Shown: positions 26,257 to 36,432, counted from the first letter of the stretch. The stretch: 64,000 nt of DNA from Clostridia bacterium (GCA_017525805.1 JAFXSH010000068.1:11995-75994); one strand, 5' to 3'. Numbers and translations: made by a program. Notes: a model not told the origin generated them from the letters alone.

Positions 26257-27465
26257 TCAGAACTTCTGGTTCAACTGTTCGATGCCGTCGATGGCGGCGT
26301 CGAAGTAGGGAGCGCTGCGGTACTGGGATTCATGGAAGTAACCGTCGTACACGATCTTGGTGCCTTCAACGAAGGAACCGTCGGTGCCAGCGCCGGGCTG
26401 CCAATCTTCGGTCAGGGCTTCGCCGTTCACGGTGATGAAGCCTTCCTTGGCGGTATCGAACACGTGCAGGGTGCCGGCCATCAGCTCGGCGGCGGCGGCG
26501 TCAATGGCTTCCTGGGTGCCCGCGGCAGCCACGGCTTCGTTCAGGTCGGTCACGATAACGGAAGTGCCAGCCAGGGTGCCCACCCAGTCCACGTCGATCT
26601 TTTCGCCCGCGATGGTCTGGTTGACGATGTATTCAAAGTAGGGAGCCCAGTTGATGCGGGAGAACACCAGATAGGTGTTGGGGCAGCTTTCCTTGGTGGA
26701 GATGTTGTAGCACACGTTGGGGATACCGGCGTTTTCACAGGCGGTGGGAGCGCCCATGGAGTCGGCATGCTGGCTGATCAGGTCGCAGCCCAGGGCGATC
26801 AGGGCCTGCGCGGCGTCCTTTTCCAGTTTTTCATCGTACCATTCGCCAGTAAACTGCACCTTCATCTGCACGTCGGGGCAGACGGACTTGGCGCCCAGGT
26901 AGAAGCTGGTGTAACCGGACACCACTTCGGCGTAGGTGTAAGCGCCAACATAGCCCATCAGAGGCGTTTCGCCCTTGAGCTTACCGGCTTCCTTCAGCTC
27001 GTTCAGCTTCATGCCGGCGGCGATGCCCGCCAGGTAGCGGCCTTCGTAGATATCGGCAAAGGCGTTGTAAACATTCTCATAGGGCAGGGTGTGGGCCCGG
27101 TCGCCGGTGGCGTGGAAGAACTTCACTTCGGGGTTGGCGGCTACCACGTCGTCGGTGTAGAACTGATGGCCGTAGCTGTCAAAGAAGATCATGTTGCAGC
27201 CTTCGTCGATCAGGTCCAGGGCGGTTTCGGCGCACTGGTTGGATTCGGGCTGGTTGCGGGCGATGATCAGCTGATCCTCGCTCAGGCCCAAGTTGGCGAA
27301 AGCTTCAGTCACGCCGTTGATGAAGTTCATGTCATAGGTGGAATCCTCGTCGTGCAGCAGGATCACGCCCATCTTGATGTCTTCCTTGGCGATTCCTTCC
27401 GCCACAGCGGGCAGAACGCCGACGCACAGGATCAGAGTGAGCAGCAGAGCGACCATTTTCTTCAT
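26257..27465 (-). CDS. bmpA: BMP-family nucleoside-binding protein of an ABC importer
   Basis: 402 residues from the ATG at 27465, with GGAGGAGG 8 bases upstream. The signal peptide ends near AVA-EG. I see no lipobox cysteine at the expected place, which is unusual for a Gram-positive binding protein. The body shows KMGVILLHDEDSTYDMNFINGV, FFDSYGHQF, YLAGIAAGMKL, MGYVGAYTYAEVVSGYTSFYLGA and DLISQHADSMGAPTACE. These are typical of BmpA/Med purine nucleoside receptors. The operon with xpt supports purine nucleosides as cargo. Confidence 0.9.
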   Translation of the reverse strand: MKKMVALLLTLILCVGVLPAVAEGIAKEDIKMGVILLHDEDSTYDMNFINGVTEAFANLGLSEDQLIIARNQPESNQCAETALDLIDEGCNMIFFDSYGHQFYTDDVVAANPEVKFFHATGDRAHTLPYENVYNAFADIYEGRYLAGIAAGMKLNELKEAGKLKGETPLMGYVGAYTYAEVVSGYTSFYLGAKSVCPDVQMKVQFTGEWYDEKLEKDAAQALIALGCDLISQHADSMGAPTACENAGIPNVCYNISTKESCPNTYLVFSRINWAPYFEYIVNQTIAGEKIDVDWVGTLAGTSVIVTDLNEAVAAAGTQEAIDAAAAELMAGTLHVFDTAKEGFITVNGEALTEDWQPGAGTDGSFVEGTKIVYDGYFHESQYRSAPYFDAAIDGIEQLNQKF

Positions 27466-27507
27466 GAATGTTTCCTCCTCCAATAATATTGGATGAATTT
27501 ATTTGGA

Positions 27508-28086
27508 TCAATCGTCCGCCAGCAGAATCTTTCCATCCTCAATGCCGGTGACGACTGCCAAAGACGAAAGCCGAATGCCCATGGCGCGCAGGTTCCTGCC
27601 GCCCTGCATAAAGCCTTTTTCGATGCCGATACCGATGCCGACGACGGGGCAGTCCGTCTGGGCGCACAGGGCCATCATGCCCTGGCACGCCTGGCCGTCC
27701 GCCAGAAAATCGTCAATGATCAGCACGCGGCTTCCCTGGGGCAGGAATTTCTTATCCACGCGAATCACGTTTTCCCGCTTGTGGGTGAAGGAATATACCT
27801 TCGCCTCCGCCACGTCGGGGCTCTGCACCACCGTGGCGCCTTTCTTGGCGAAAACTACCGGCAGATTATCCATGGCCCGGGCGGTGGCGAGGGCCAGGGC
27901 GATACCGCTGGCTTCCACGGTCAGGATCAGGTCCGGCTCCGCGTCCCGAAACCGGCTGGCCAGTTCCTCGCCCATGCGGAAAAGCAGGGCGGTTTCAATG
28001 CGGTGGTTCAAAAACATATCCACCTTTACGATGTTTTGGCCGATACCCTGGCCGTACCGGGCGATGGCTTCTTTCAGCTCCTGCAT
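27508..28086 (-). CDS. xpt: Xanthine phosphoribosyltransferase
   Basis: 192 residues, the normal size. The PRPP-binding motif VLIIDDFLADGQA is at 121-133. LTVEASGIALALATARAM and ATVVQSPDVAEAKVYSFTH also fit Xpt. The enzyme converts xanthine plus PRPP to XMP in purine salvage. It is first in a minus-strand operon with the nucleoside importer, 43 bases before bmpA. In Bacillus xpt is often under a purine riboswitch. I found none in the leader here, only a promoter at 28146-28173. Confidence 0.93.
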   Translation of the reverse strand: MQELKEAIARYGQGIGQNIVKVDMFLNHRIETALLFRMGEELASRFRDAEPDLILTVEASGIALALATARAMDNLPVVFAKKGATVVQSPDVAEAKVYSFTHKRENVIRVDKKFLPQGSRVLIIDDFLADGQACQGMMALCAQTDCPVVGIGIGIEKGFMQGGRNLRAMGIRLSSLAVVTGIEDGKILLADD

Positions 28087-28145
28087 GTACCGCGCCTCCT
28101 CTAAAAATTTCCAAAAAACCGAACGTTTTGAGGAAATACGCCTCT

Positions 28146-28173
28146 ATTGTACCGAAAAAAACGAAAAAAGCAA
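28146..28173 (-). promoter_or_regulatory. Promoter of the xpt-bmpA operon
   Basis: On the minus strand TTGCTT (28168-28173), 16 bases, TACAAT (28146-28151). The 372-base gap between xpt and the next gene (28087-28458) is AT-rich and otherwise holds only the divergent promoter at 28297-28325. Confidence 0.5.
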
Positions 28174-28296
28174 GGCTTTTTCCAAAATAATTTCCGCGTT
28201 TTTCCGTATTTTCGATAATTATCCCACATTTTACATCTTGGAAAAAACTGTGTTTTTGCTGCCGGTACAATTCAGTGGAAATCCTGCGTCAAAGTC

Positions 28297-28325
28297 TTTT
28301 CAATTCGCTAATTGTGCTGTATAAT
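28297..28325 (+). promoter_or_regulatory. Promoter of the secreted-protein pair
   Basis: TTTTCA (28297-28302), a 17-base spacer and TATAAT (28320-28325). The -10 is perfect and the -35 weak. It leaves a leader of about 125 bases. Confidence 0.5.
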
Positions 28326-28458
28326 ATAGGAAGCGCGGGATTTCCGCGTACAGGGCGGGGGAAAAGGGCGTGCTTTGGAAAATTTTCCTGTTTTCCCTGC
28401 ATGAATATGGTTTCTTTTTTCGTCTTTATCCATGAAAGGCCGAAAGGATGTGGACAAC

Positions 28459-29922
28459 ATGCGCGGACGCAAGCGGTGTTTCTCTCTTTTGATGGCGGCG
28501 GTGCTGTGGCTTTCCTGCACGGGCGCGCTGGCGGAGTTTTCCCCCCGATACGGTCAGCTTGCCGCTGGGGAGGGCATGACGCTGGAAGTATCCGGGCAGT
28601 TTGAAAGCCTGTCAAAACTGGGGAAACAGTCCCTGGAGATCGTGAACGGATGGCTGGACGGGCTGGCATGCAGGGTCACATCCGGGAAGACCATGAGCGC
28701 CGTGATCGAAAAAAACGGAGAGAATCTGGTTTCCGCTTTTGTGAACCGGCAGGGGGGCTATACGCTCACTGCGTTCCAGCCTTCCGGCAACGTTTACCTG
28801 ACGGATCCCGCCGGGCCGGACGCCCTGACGCTGATCACGGGCAAGGATATGAGCCTGCCGGACGTATCGGCGCTGCCCGCGCTGTACCGGACGGCCGCGC
28901 CGTCCCTGTACGCCGCGCTGGAAAAGTATGTGACGCCCAAAACGGTCAAGGAAGCCACTTCCATCAAAAACGCTTCCGCCGCGTCGTCCTATGTGAATTA
29001 CCTGTTCCCGGACGGCAAGCTGAACGAAGCCTGGCCGGACGTGCTGGAAGCGGTCCTGCCCTGCTTAAAGGAAGCGCTTTCCGATCATCCGGGCTGGTAC
29101 GCCGAGGCGGAAAAGCTGCTCAGCGCCCTGGAATTTTCCGGTGAATGCCGCTTCAAGCGTTTCCTGGATAAGGAAGGAAACGACCTGGGCCTCCAGTTTA
29201 CCGGAAAGGCCGCCAAAGACGGGGATAACCGGAAGGTGACGCTGTTCGGCGGCTACACCGAGGGCAAGGGCGGCTACGTTTCCCTGACGCTGGCGGGCAT
29301 CGGCAGCAAAAACAGCCTGAAAGCCAGCTTCGGCGTCAAGCTGACCGCCAAAAAGAACGTGAACACCCTGACCGCCGAAGGCGGCTTAGACCGGGTGATG
29401 GACGGAAAAACCACGGCATATACCCTGAACGCCTCGCTGAAAAACGAGGTCAAAGAGGAAAGCGAACACTGGACGGGCAAAGTCACGGTGACAGGAACGG
29501 AAAACAAGGTAAAAACCACCTGGACCCTGACGCCGGACCTGGTCTTTGCGGACGGCGGACTGGAAGGAGAAGTGTCCGCGCAGCGGAAAACCGGCTCGAA
29601 CGTTACGCTGAAAGCCAAGGTACACGCGCGCCTGGCCGCCGCCGTGGAGGAGGACAGCCCCGCCGCCCTCAGCGCCAAGGACCTGCGGGGGCTGATGGAG
29701 GAAAGGGCCCGCACGGCTGTGCTTTCGGAGCTGGCTCCCCTGACGGGGGCGCTTACGTCCCTGACGGCGAACCTGACGGAAGACGAACGGACGCTGCTTC
29801 TGCACGAACTGCGGACGGACGAATGGATGAACGGGGCTTCCGTGCCCGTACAAGCGACGGAAAATCAGCCGGCAGCGGCGGATGCCGGTGACAGCTGGGT
29901 TGTGGAGGAGGATGAACAATGA
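28459..29922 (+). CDS. Secreted protein of unknown function, first of three
   Basis: 487 residues from the ATG at 28459. The signal peptide is CFSLLMAAVLWLSCTGALA, with cleavage before EFSPRY. The mature part is a helical stretch of about 200 residues (YAALEKYVTPKTVKEA, WPDVLEAVLPCLKEAL), then an extended strand-rich half with many Lys/Thr alternations (GKAAKDGDNRKVTLFGGY). It ends in an acidic tail. No domain was recognised. The alternating pattern is reminiscent of LolA-like or other open beta-sheet exported proteins, but this is only an impression. The stop overlaps the next gene (ATGA). Confidence 0.7.
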   Translation: MRGRKRCFSLLMAAVLWLSCTGALAEFSPRYGQLAAGEGMTLEVSGQFESLSKLGKQSLEIVNGWLDGLACRVTSGKTMSAVIEKNGENLVSAFVNRQGGYTLTAFQPSGNVYLTDPAGPDALTLITGKDMSLPDVSALPALYRTAAPSLYAALEKYVTPKTVKEATSIKNASAASSYVNYLFPDGKLNEAWPDVLEAVLPCLKEALSDHPGWYAEAEKLLSALEFSGECRFKRFLDKEGNDLGLQFTGKAAKDGDNRKVTLFGGYTEGKGGYVSLTLAGIGSKNSLKASFGVKLTAKKNVNTLTAEGGLDRVMDGKTTAYTLNASLKNEVKEESEHWTGKVTVTGTENKVKTTWTLTPDLVFADGGLEGEVSAQRKTGSNVTLKAKVHARLAAAVEEDSPAALSAKDLRGLMEERARTAVLSELAPLTGALTSLTANLTEDERTLLLHELRTDEWMNGASVPVQATENQPAAADAGDSWVVEEDEQ

Positions 29923-31442
29923 AACGTGGAATCGCGCTGCTGCTTGTGGTGCTGCTGCTGACAGCCGCCGCGTCCGCGATAGCGGAGGACTATACCCTGG
30001 CGGAAAAATTCTATCAGCAGGCGGTGAAGGAATCGGCGTACCGCGGCACGGTGACCCTGTCGGTGTCCGGCACTGGCACGGCGGCCATCGACGCCGCCAC
30101 GTGGACGCTGCTCAAGAGCTTAGCGCCCCGGCTGAGCCTTTCCGTGGAGCACGCCACCACGCCCTATAAGGACGAGGGACAGGCGACCCTGACCCTGACG
30201 CTGGACGGAAAGACCAGTTCCAAATTTACGTATTTATATGATGAAAAGCTGATGGCGTTCAGCGGCACTTTCTTGGGGGGCGATTCCGCCTATTATTCCG
30301 CCGCCCGGGATTGGAACCTGACCGAGCTGCTGGAAGGGCTGCTGAGCAATGACACGGCCTGGCCGCCGGTGTGGCAGATGATCCTCGCGGTGGAAAACGC
30401 GTCCGAGGAATGGAAAAACCGCGCCCAAAGCCGCATCAGTGTATATGAAACCAAGCTTGGCCTGTGGATGAACGGATACGCCAAGTATTCCACCGGCCGG
30501 GACGGCGATACGATGTATTCCCAGCTGGCGTGCACGATCCCGGCGCAGACGGTGAAAGCGGAAATCAAGCAGCTGATGGTGGATTTCTATAACGACGCCG
30601 AGCTTTTGACCCTGCTTCGGGAGGTTGTATCCGCCCGGGAGGCCGCCGCCTATCTGCAGCCCTCCATGATGAACGCCCTGTTTTCCATGCTGGACAGCCT
30701 GCAATTGAGCGGCGACGTGGAAGTGGTGCGGCGTTATGACGCCACCGGGAACGCCCTGCTGGACCGGGTGTCTTTGCCCTTCGCCGGGAGCAGTACGCTC
30801 ACTGCCCTGACCGTGACCTGCGCGTATCAGGACGGCGGGCAGAACTGGCAGTTCGCCGGAAACTTGAATAACGGCGCGGAATTTGACGTTTCCTGCCTGA
30901 TCACGGAAGAAACGATTTTTACCGGCTCCGCGAGGCTGACGATACCGGAAGACGAATCATCCGGTTTTGTGGTCAGCGACCAGGCGGCGCGGACCACCGT
31001 GGCTTTCGACTATAATCTGATCTGGGAACCGGGGGAGGATGTGTATGCCCTGGCTACCGACCGTTTTTCCCGGGACATCAAGGGCAGCCTGCTGATCAGA
31101 CCCAAGGAAGGGAAACTGCCCGAACAGAGCCTGACGCTTGAAATGAACATGTCCTCCGGCAGCTCCAAGCGCTCCGCCACCCAACTGAACGGAACCCTGA
31201 CCTGGCGCGATCTGGATAGCGGCGCGTCTATCAGCGCGATCCTCACCAGCCGCACGGTGGCACCCTTCGCCTATACCACGCCCTCCACCCTGACCGGGGC
31301 CATGCGGATCGATCTGGTGAGCGCGGACACTCTGGCCGCGGTGGTGCAGAATTGGGTGCAGCGCGCCCAGAGCTATTTCGCCTCCCTGGCCCTTGGCGGC
31401 ATGAGCTTTACCAGTCCCATCGCCACAGTGCAGCCCCGGTAA
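29919..31442 (+). CDS. Secreted protein of unknown function, second of three
   Basis: 507 residues. The signal peptide is MKRGIALLLVVLLLTAAASAIA, cleaved before EDYTLAEKF. The layout recalls its upstream neighbour: strand-rich segments (TLTLTLDGKTSSKFTYLYDEKLMAF broken by turns), a central helical block (VDFYNDAELLTLLREVVSAREAAAYL) and strands again to the end (LNGTLTWRDLDSGASISAIL). No catalytic motif is evident. It is translationally coupled to the first gene. A shared fold with the neighbours is inferred from the pattern, not from alignment. Confidence 0.7.
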   Translation: MKRGIALLLVVLLLTAAASAIAEDYTLAEKFYQQAVKESAYRGTVTLSVSGTGTAAIDAATWTLLKSLAPRLSLSVEHATTPYKDEGQATLTLTLDGKTSSKFTYLYDEKLMAFSGTFLGGDSAYYSAARDWNLTELLEGLLSNDTAWPPVWQMILAVENASEEWKNRAQSRISVYETKLGLWMNGYAKYSTGRDGDTMYSQLACTIPAQTVKAEIKQLMVDFYNDAELLTLLREVVSAREAAAYLQPSMMNALFSMLDSLQLSGDVEVVRRYDATGNALLDRVSLPFAGSSTLTALTVTCAYQDGGQNWQFAGNLNNGAEFDVSCLITEETIFTGSARLTIPEDESSGFVVSDQAARTTVAFDYNLIWEPGEDVYALATDRFSRDIKGSLLIRPKEGKLPEQSLTLEMNMSSGSSKRSATQLNGTLTWRDLDSGASISAILTSRTVAPFAYTTPSTLTGAMRIDLVSADTLAAVVQNWVQRAQSYFASLALGGMSFTSPIATVQPR

Positions 31443-31499
31443 AAAACCCAATTGTCACTTTTTTTGCATGAAAGCAGCAGTTTCAAGCCGGAAATGGCA

Positions 31500-31528
31500 T
31501 TGCGGAAACGCGCTTTTCATGGTATGAT
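31500..31528 (+). promoter_or_regulatory. Promoter of the third secreted protein
   Basis: TTGCGG (31500-31505), a 17-base spacer and TATGAT (31523-31528). Confidence 0.55.
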
Positions 31529-31632
31529 ATGCAGGCAAGCACAATCAAAACGTGCGGTTTGTCCGGCGCGGAAACGCGGCGGATCAAACGCCGGTTTTAA
31601 CCCGGCGATACAAAAAGAAAGGGGAAACCAAA

Positions 31633-32964
31633 ATGAAAAAAATCCTTGCTCTGCTGCTGGCGCTGGTGATGGCGCTGAGCTGCGTCGGCGTGTTCGCCGA
31701 GGAAGCCGAGTCCAACGAGATCGCCTTTGAGCTGCCCTCCTTCACCGTGGCCTTTGAATCCACTGTGAATGTGGACGCCCTTATGGCCCTGCTTCCCATG
31801 TTCGGCATTGACGAGGGCACCATGGGCATGATGCAGACTATCCTGCCCCTGTTGGCCGAAACCAACGGACAGCTTGTGTTCGCCGATAACGGCGCGCAGT
31901 TCGACCTGGGCCTCAAGGGCCAGACTGTGCTGACCGTGGCCGGTGAGCAGACCGAAGGCGGCTTCGCCCTGGCCAGCGATATCTTGCCCAGCTACGTGCT
32001 CACCCTGTCCAACGAAACCATCGAAGAGATTCTCAAGCAGTTCACCGCCCAGGCGGAAGACGCTTTCGCCAACGTGGATATGGAAGCGCTGCTCACCAAT
32101 GTGATGGGCTACGTGATGCAGTTCGCCGGCACCGTGACCGAAGCCGTGGCCACCGGTGATCCCGAAGTGGGCGAATTCGCCTTTGAAGATCTGGAACTGA
32201 CCTTCAACTGCCGGATGCCCATCATCATCGATGTGGAAGCCATCAAGGGCGCTATGGAAACCCTGATCGCCCAGTTGGAGGCAGATGAAAGCATCGGTTC
32301 TGTGATCAATGCGCTGGGCACCCTCGGCGTGTCGATGGATGGCGAAGAAACCGTCGTTATCTTCCCCGACGAAGTGACTGTATACGCTTACACCAATGTG
32401 GATGAAGAAGGCAACCAGGTGGGCGATACCACCCTGGTCACTGTGGAAACCGCTACCACCGCGGAAGAAGTAACTGTGAACGTGAACGTTGATGTGCTGG
32501 TTGAAGGCGAAAACGTGACCGTGATGGTTGATATTCCTGAACAGGATATCGCCCTTACCGTGAATGTTGAGCCCACTGAAGACGGCGCCTCCATTTCCAT
32601 CGTGTTTGATGGTATGGGCATCCAGGCCGCTGAATTGATGGCCATTTCCATTGGCGACGCGCTGACGCTGTATTCCGAAAGCTACCTGATGGATATGGAG
32701 AATCCCATTGTCACCGATACCGTGGTATTCTTCCAGGGCGGCGAGCGCGACTTCACCGTGCTGGACGAAAGCAAGACCGCGATCGGCGTGGAACAGCTGA
32801 TGGCCGATACCGAAGGCGAAGTCACCAACGCGCTGCTGGCCGACGTGATGAATAACGGCTTAGGCATGCTGATCACCAAGGTTTCTCAGATCCTGCCCGA
32901 AGAAATGGCCGGTCTGATGAGCATGATGTATCCCACCGAAGCGGTGGAAGGCGCTGCCGAATAA
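31633..32964 (+). CDS. Acidic secreted protein of unknown function, third of three
   Basis: 443 residues from MKKILALLLALVMALSCVGVFA. The open frame extends upstream but lacks a signal peptide there. AAGAAAGGGG precedes the chosen ATG. The mature protein is strongly acidic (runs such as EEAESNEIAFE and DEEGNQVGD) and Met-rich. It has long strand-forming stretches of alternating Val and Thr (EEVTVNVNVDVLVEGENVTV). No family was recognised. It has its own promoter and terminator, but its form and position suggest it works with, or arose from, the two secreted proteins before it. Confidence 0.7.
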   Translation: MKKILALLLALVMALSCVGVFAEEAESNEIAFELPSFTVAFESTVNVDALMALLPMFGIDEGTMGMMQTILPLLAETNGQLVFADNGAQFDLGLKGQTVLTVAGEQTEGGFALASDILPSYVLTLSNETIEEILKQFTAQAEDAFANVDMEALLTNVMGYVMQFAGTVTEAVATGDPEVGEFAFEDLELTFNCRMPIIIDVEAIKGAMETLIAQLEADESIGSVINALGTLGVSMDGEETVVIFPDEVTVYAYTNVDEEGNQVGDTTLVTVETATTAEEVTVNVNVDVLVEGENVTVMVDIPEQDIALTVNVEPTEDGASISIVFDGMGIQAAELMAISIGDALTLYSESYLMDMENPIVTDTVVFFQGGERDFTVLDESKTAIGVEQLMADTEGEVTNALLADVMNNGLGMLITKVSQILPEEMAGLMSMMYPTEAVEGAAE

Positions 32965-32985
32965 TTTCGATCCCTGAACTCCCGT

Positions 32986-33017
32986 GCCGTCCGGGCTTGC
33001 CCCGGACGGCGTTTTTT
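32986..33017 (+). terminator. Intrinsic terminator after the secreted-protein cluster
   Basis: GCCGTCCGGG (32986-32995), a short loop and CCCGGACGGC (33001-33010), then GTTTTTT. Confidence 0.85.
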
Positions 33018-33042
33018 CAGCAAGCCAGATGGAGGACGCGAT

Positions 33043-33795
33043 ATGGAGGATTTTTCATTGCCCCAGGCCCAGCCCTTTGATTTCCCCGAAGGGGACCATG
33101 GAATACTCTTGATCCATGGGTTTACAGGCTCGCCCGCTCATATGCGCCTGATCGGCGAAGGTCTAAAAGAAAAGGGCTTCGCCGTGCGGGGGATGCTGCT
33201 GCCGGGCCATGGGGAAACGCCCTGCGCCTTGGGGAACGCAAAATGGCAGGATTGGCTGCTGGCTTGCCGGAGGGAAGCGCGGGACATGCGGGAAAAATAC
33301 AGGCGGTTCACCGTGGCGGGCCTTTCCATGGGCGGCTGCTTAGCGCTTTTGATCGCCGCACAGATGCAGGCCGATGCCTGCGTCACCATCGCCGCGCCCA
33401 TGAAAACCGTCAAGCGCTTCCGGGCTTTGGCTCCGGCGGCGGCCCTGGTGCATCCCATGATTTATAAGCAGGCGGACGGCGCGAGGAAAACCCTGGATCA
33501 GGCATACGATATCGGCTACAGCAGCTATCCCACCAAAAGCGTCGGCCAGCTGAGCGCCGTCATCCGCAGGGCAAAGCAGGACTTGCACCTGATCCAATGC
33601 CCCATTTTGGCCATTCAATCCCACGGCGATAAAACCGTGACGGCGGACAGTCCGGACCTGATTTTGAAGGGCGTTTCCAGCCAGGTCAAGGCACAGCTGT
33701 GGCTGGACAGCGCGCCGCATGTGTGCACCATTTCCCCGGAATACCAAAAAATCGTGAACGGCATGGCGGATTTCCTGAAAAAATGGACGGAATGA
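33043..33795 (+). CDS. Alpha/beta-hydrolase, carboxylesterase (Est30-like)
   Basis: 250 residues behind GGAGG. An oxyanion-hole HGFTG motif is at 25-29, and the nucleophile elbow GLSMG is at 93-97 (Ser95). A late Asp (QSHGDKTV) and His (SAPHVCTISPE) complete the triad. There is no signal peptide. The family, which includes Est30/YvaK, hydrolyses short carboxylic esters and monoacylglycerols in the cytoplasm. The physiological substrate is unknown. It stands alone between the secreted-protein cluster and the rimP leader. Confidence 0.85.
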   Translation: MEDFSLPQAQPFDFPEGDHGILLIHGFTGSPAHMRLIGEGLKEKGFAVRGMLLPGHGETPCALGNAKWQDWLLACRREARDMREKYRRFTVAGLSMGGCLALLIAAQMQADACVTIAAPMKTVKRFRALAPAAALVHPMIYKQADGARKTLDQAYDIGYSSYPTKSVGQLSAVIRRAKQDLHLIQCPILAIQSHGDKTVTADSPDLILKGVSSQVKAQLWLDSAPHVCTISPEYQKIVNGMADFLKKWTE

Positions 33796-33900
33796 AAAAG
33801 CTATGGGCCTAAAGAAAACGGCGGGGCAATGCATCTGCCCAAAAACAGGACCGGTTTTCTTTTCAAACTGCTGAAACTTCGTTTATTTCTTTGAAAACGC

Positions 33901-33929
33901 TTGTATTTCGGCATGGTGTATGGTATACT
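33901..33929 (+). promoter_or_regulatory. Sigma-A promoter of the rimP-nusA-infB operon
   Basis: TTGTAT (33901-33906), a 17-base spacer and TATACT (33924-33929). It leaves a leader of about 190 bases before rimP. Confidence 0.7.
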
Positions 33930-34012
33930 AACACTTGGAATCTGTCAAAAAGATGGCAGAATCCGGCACGGAAAGAGACCAACGCCTTTGAAAGAAAGAA
34001 GGGTTTAACGAA

Positions 34013-34111
34013 GAGTGGGAGCTGCAAGCAGGAAGACGCGGTGGCGGATGCTTTATTTCGTGCCCCTGTGTTTTCCAAAGCTTGCGGAGTGATCCCGCTC
34101 TTTTATATTTT
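34013..34111 (+). promoter_or_regulatory. Structured leader of the rimP-nusA operon (candidate attenuator)
   Basis: GAGTGGGA (34013-34020) can pair with TCCCGCTC (34093-34100), and GCAAGC (34024-34029) with GCTTGC (34080-34085). This forms a long closed stem, followed at once by the T-rich TTTTATATTTT. The stem, U-rich tail and position ahead of rimP resemble a read-through terminator. Self-control by NusA is an inference. The rest of the 331-base gap (33796-34126) holds the promoter and nothing else I can name. Confidence 0.5.
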
Positions 34112-34126
34112 AATAAGGAGAGCACA

Positions 34127-34615
34127 ATGCCCCAAAAGAACCTGAACATGCAGAGAATTACCGAAATCTGCGAAAAAACGGCACGGAAATTCGATTATGA
34201 GCTGTGCGACGCCGCCATGGAAAAGGAACCCACGGGCCGGTATCTGCGCATATATATCGACAAAGAGGGCGGCATTACCTTAGACGACTGCGAAAAGTAC
34301 CATCGGGCTGTGCAGCCCAGCTTAGAAAGCTTCGACTACGATTTCCTGGAGGTCTGCTCTCCGGGCATCGACCGGCCCCTGAAAACGAAGCGCGATATCG
34401 AGAAATCCATGGGGCTGCTGGTGGAGGCCAGGCTCTATAAACCGGTGGACGGCAGGAAAGCCATTCAGGGCCTGCTCAGGGAAATGGACGATAATCACGT
34501 GCTGCTGCAAAGCGGGGAGGAACAAATCGATTTGCCCCGCAAGGCGGTGGCCCAGGTGCGTCTGGTGCCCGATTTGAGCGCGCTGGATGAAGAAGAGGAA
34601 GATACGTCCCTGTGA
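34127..34615 (+). CDS. rimP: Ribosome maturation factor RimP
   Basis: 162 residues from the ATG at 34127, with AAGGAG 6 bases upstream. An N-terminal alpha/beta domain (LRIYIDKEGGITLDDCEKYHRAV) precedes a C-terminal Sm-like barrel (FLEVCSPGIDRPLKTKRDIEK through the DLPRKAVAQVRLV end). RimP helps assemble the 30S subunit. It is the first gene of the conserved rimP-nusA-rnpM-L7Ae-infB-rbfA operon, about 45 bases before nusA. Confidence 0.93.
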   Translation: MPQKNLNMQRITEICEKTARKFDYELCDAAMEKEPTGRYLRIYIDKEGGITLDDCEKYHRAVQPSLESFDYDFLEVCSPGIDRPLKTKRDIEKSMGLLVEARLYKPVDGRKAIQGLLREMDDNHVLLQSGEEQIDLPRKAVAQVRLVPDLSALDEEEEDTSL

Positions 34616-34657
34616 TGAAAAACGGGATGATTACGCGATGAAAGCAGGAGGACAAAA

Positions 34658-35824
<1,167 letters not shown>

Positions 35825-35839
35825 ACAGAGGATAGACCC

Positions 35840-36118
35840 ATGAAGGAAAAAAAAGTGCCCATGCGCATGTGCGTGGGCTGCCGGGAAATGAAGCCCAAAA
35901 AAGAGCTTCTGCGGGTGGTGCGCTCCCCGGAAGGCGCGGTATCCATCGATGTGACGGGCCGCAAGCCGGGCCGCGGGGCGTATGTATGCCACTCGGCGGA
36001 GTGCCTCAAGCGGGCCATCAAGCAGCGGCAGCTGGAGCGGGCATTTGAATGCGCGCTGGGGGAAGAAACGCACGCGTCCCTTTTGCGCGAGCTGGAAACT
36101 TTGGAGGCCAAGGCGTGA
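35840..36118 (+). CDS. rnpM: RNase P modulator RnpM (YlxR, DUF448)
   Basis: 92 residues. It begins with the conserved MRMCVGCREMKPKKELLRVVR and has GRKPGRGAYVCHSAECLKRA in the middle, with paired Cys. In Bacillus, YlxR binds RNase P RNA and inhibits its activity. It overlaps the next gene: its TGA lies within that gene's GTG start (GTGA). Confidence 0.9.
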   Translation: MKEKKVPMRMCVGCREMKPKKELLRVVRSPEGAVSIDVTGRKPGRGAYVCHSAECLKRAIKQRQLERAFECALGEETHASLLRELETLEAKA

Positions 36119-36432
36119 CGCCGGTATCCGGGCTGCTGGGCCTGGCCAGCCGCGCGGGGCAGATCATCCTGGGGGCTGACCTGGCGCTGCGGGAAATCAA
36201 AGGCGGCAGGGCAGGGGCCGTGCTGCTGGACGCGGGCGCTTCGGAGGGGACCAGGAAAAAAATCTTGGACGCCTGCGCTTATCACGGTGTTTCAGCGTAT
36301 ATACTGCCAGAGGATGAGCTTTCCCGCGCCTGCGGGAAAGAGGGCCGCATGGCTGCCTCGGTGAAAAAAGGGAAGCTGTGCCAAAGGATACAGGAACTGC
36401 TCAAAGAGGAAGAGGATCGGGCGCGGGCGTAG
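36115..36432 (+). CDS. L7Ae/L30e-family ribosomal protein-like (YlxQ)
   Basis: 105 residues from a GTG at 36115 that overlaps the rnpM stop. The open frame begins earlier, but only inside rnpM. The N-terminus GLLGLASRAGQIILGADLALREIKGGRAGAVLLDAGASEGT is typical of YlxQ-type L7Ae proteins, which bind kink-turn RNA. It keeps its standard place between rnpM and infB. Its cellular role is not settled. Confidence 0.88.
   Translation: MTPVSGLLGLASRAGQIILGADLALREIKGGRAGAVLLDAGASEGTRKKILDACAYHGVSAYILPEDELSRACGKEGRMAASVKKGKLCQRIQELLKEEEDRARA

Noticed and set aside
24361..27486. Long plus-strand frames opposite the nucleoside transporter genes
   Set aside because: They mirror the ATPase and bmpA frames, are His/Gly/Val-rich and have no ribosome binding sites.
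28087..28330. Purine riboswitch expected before xpt
   Set aside because: The leader after the xpt promoter is too short, and I could not find the conserved three-way junction bases on the minus strand.
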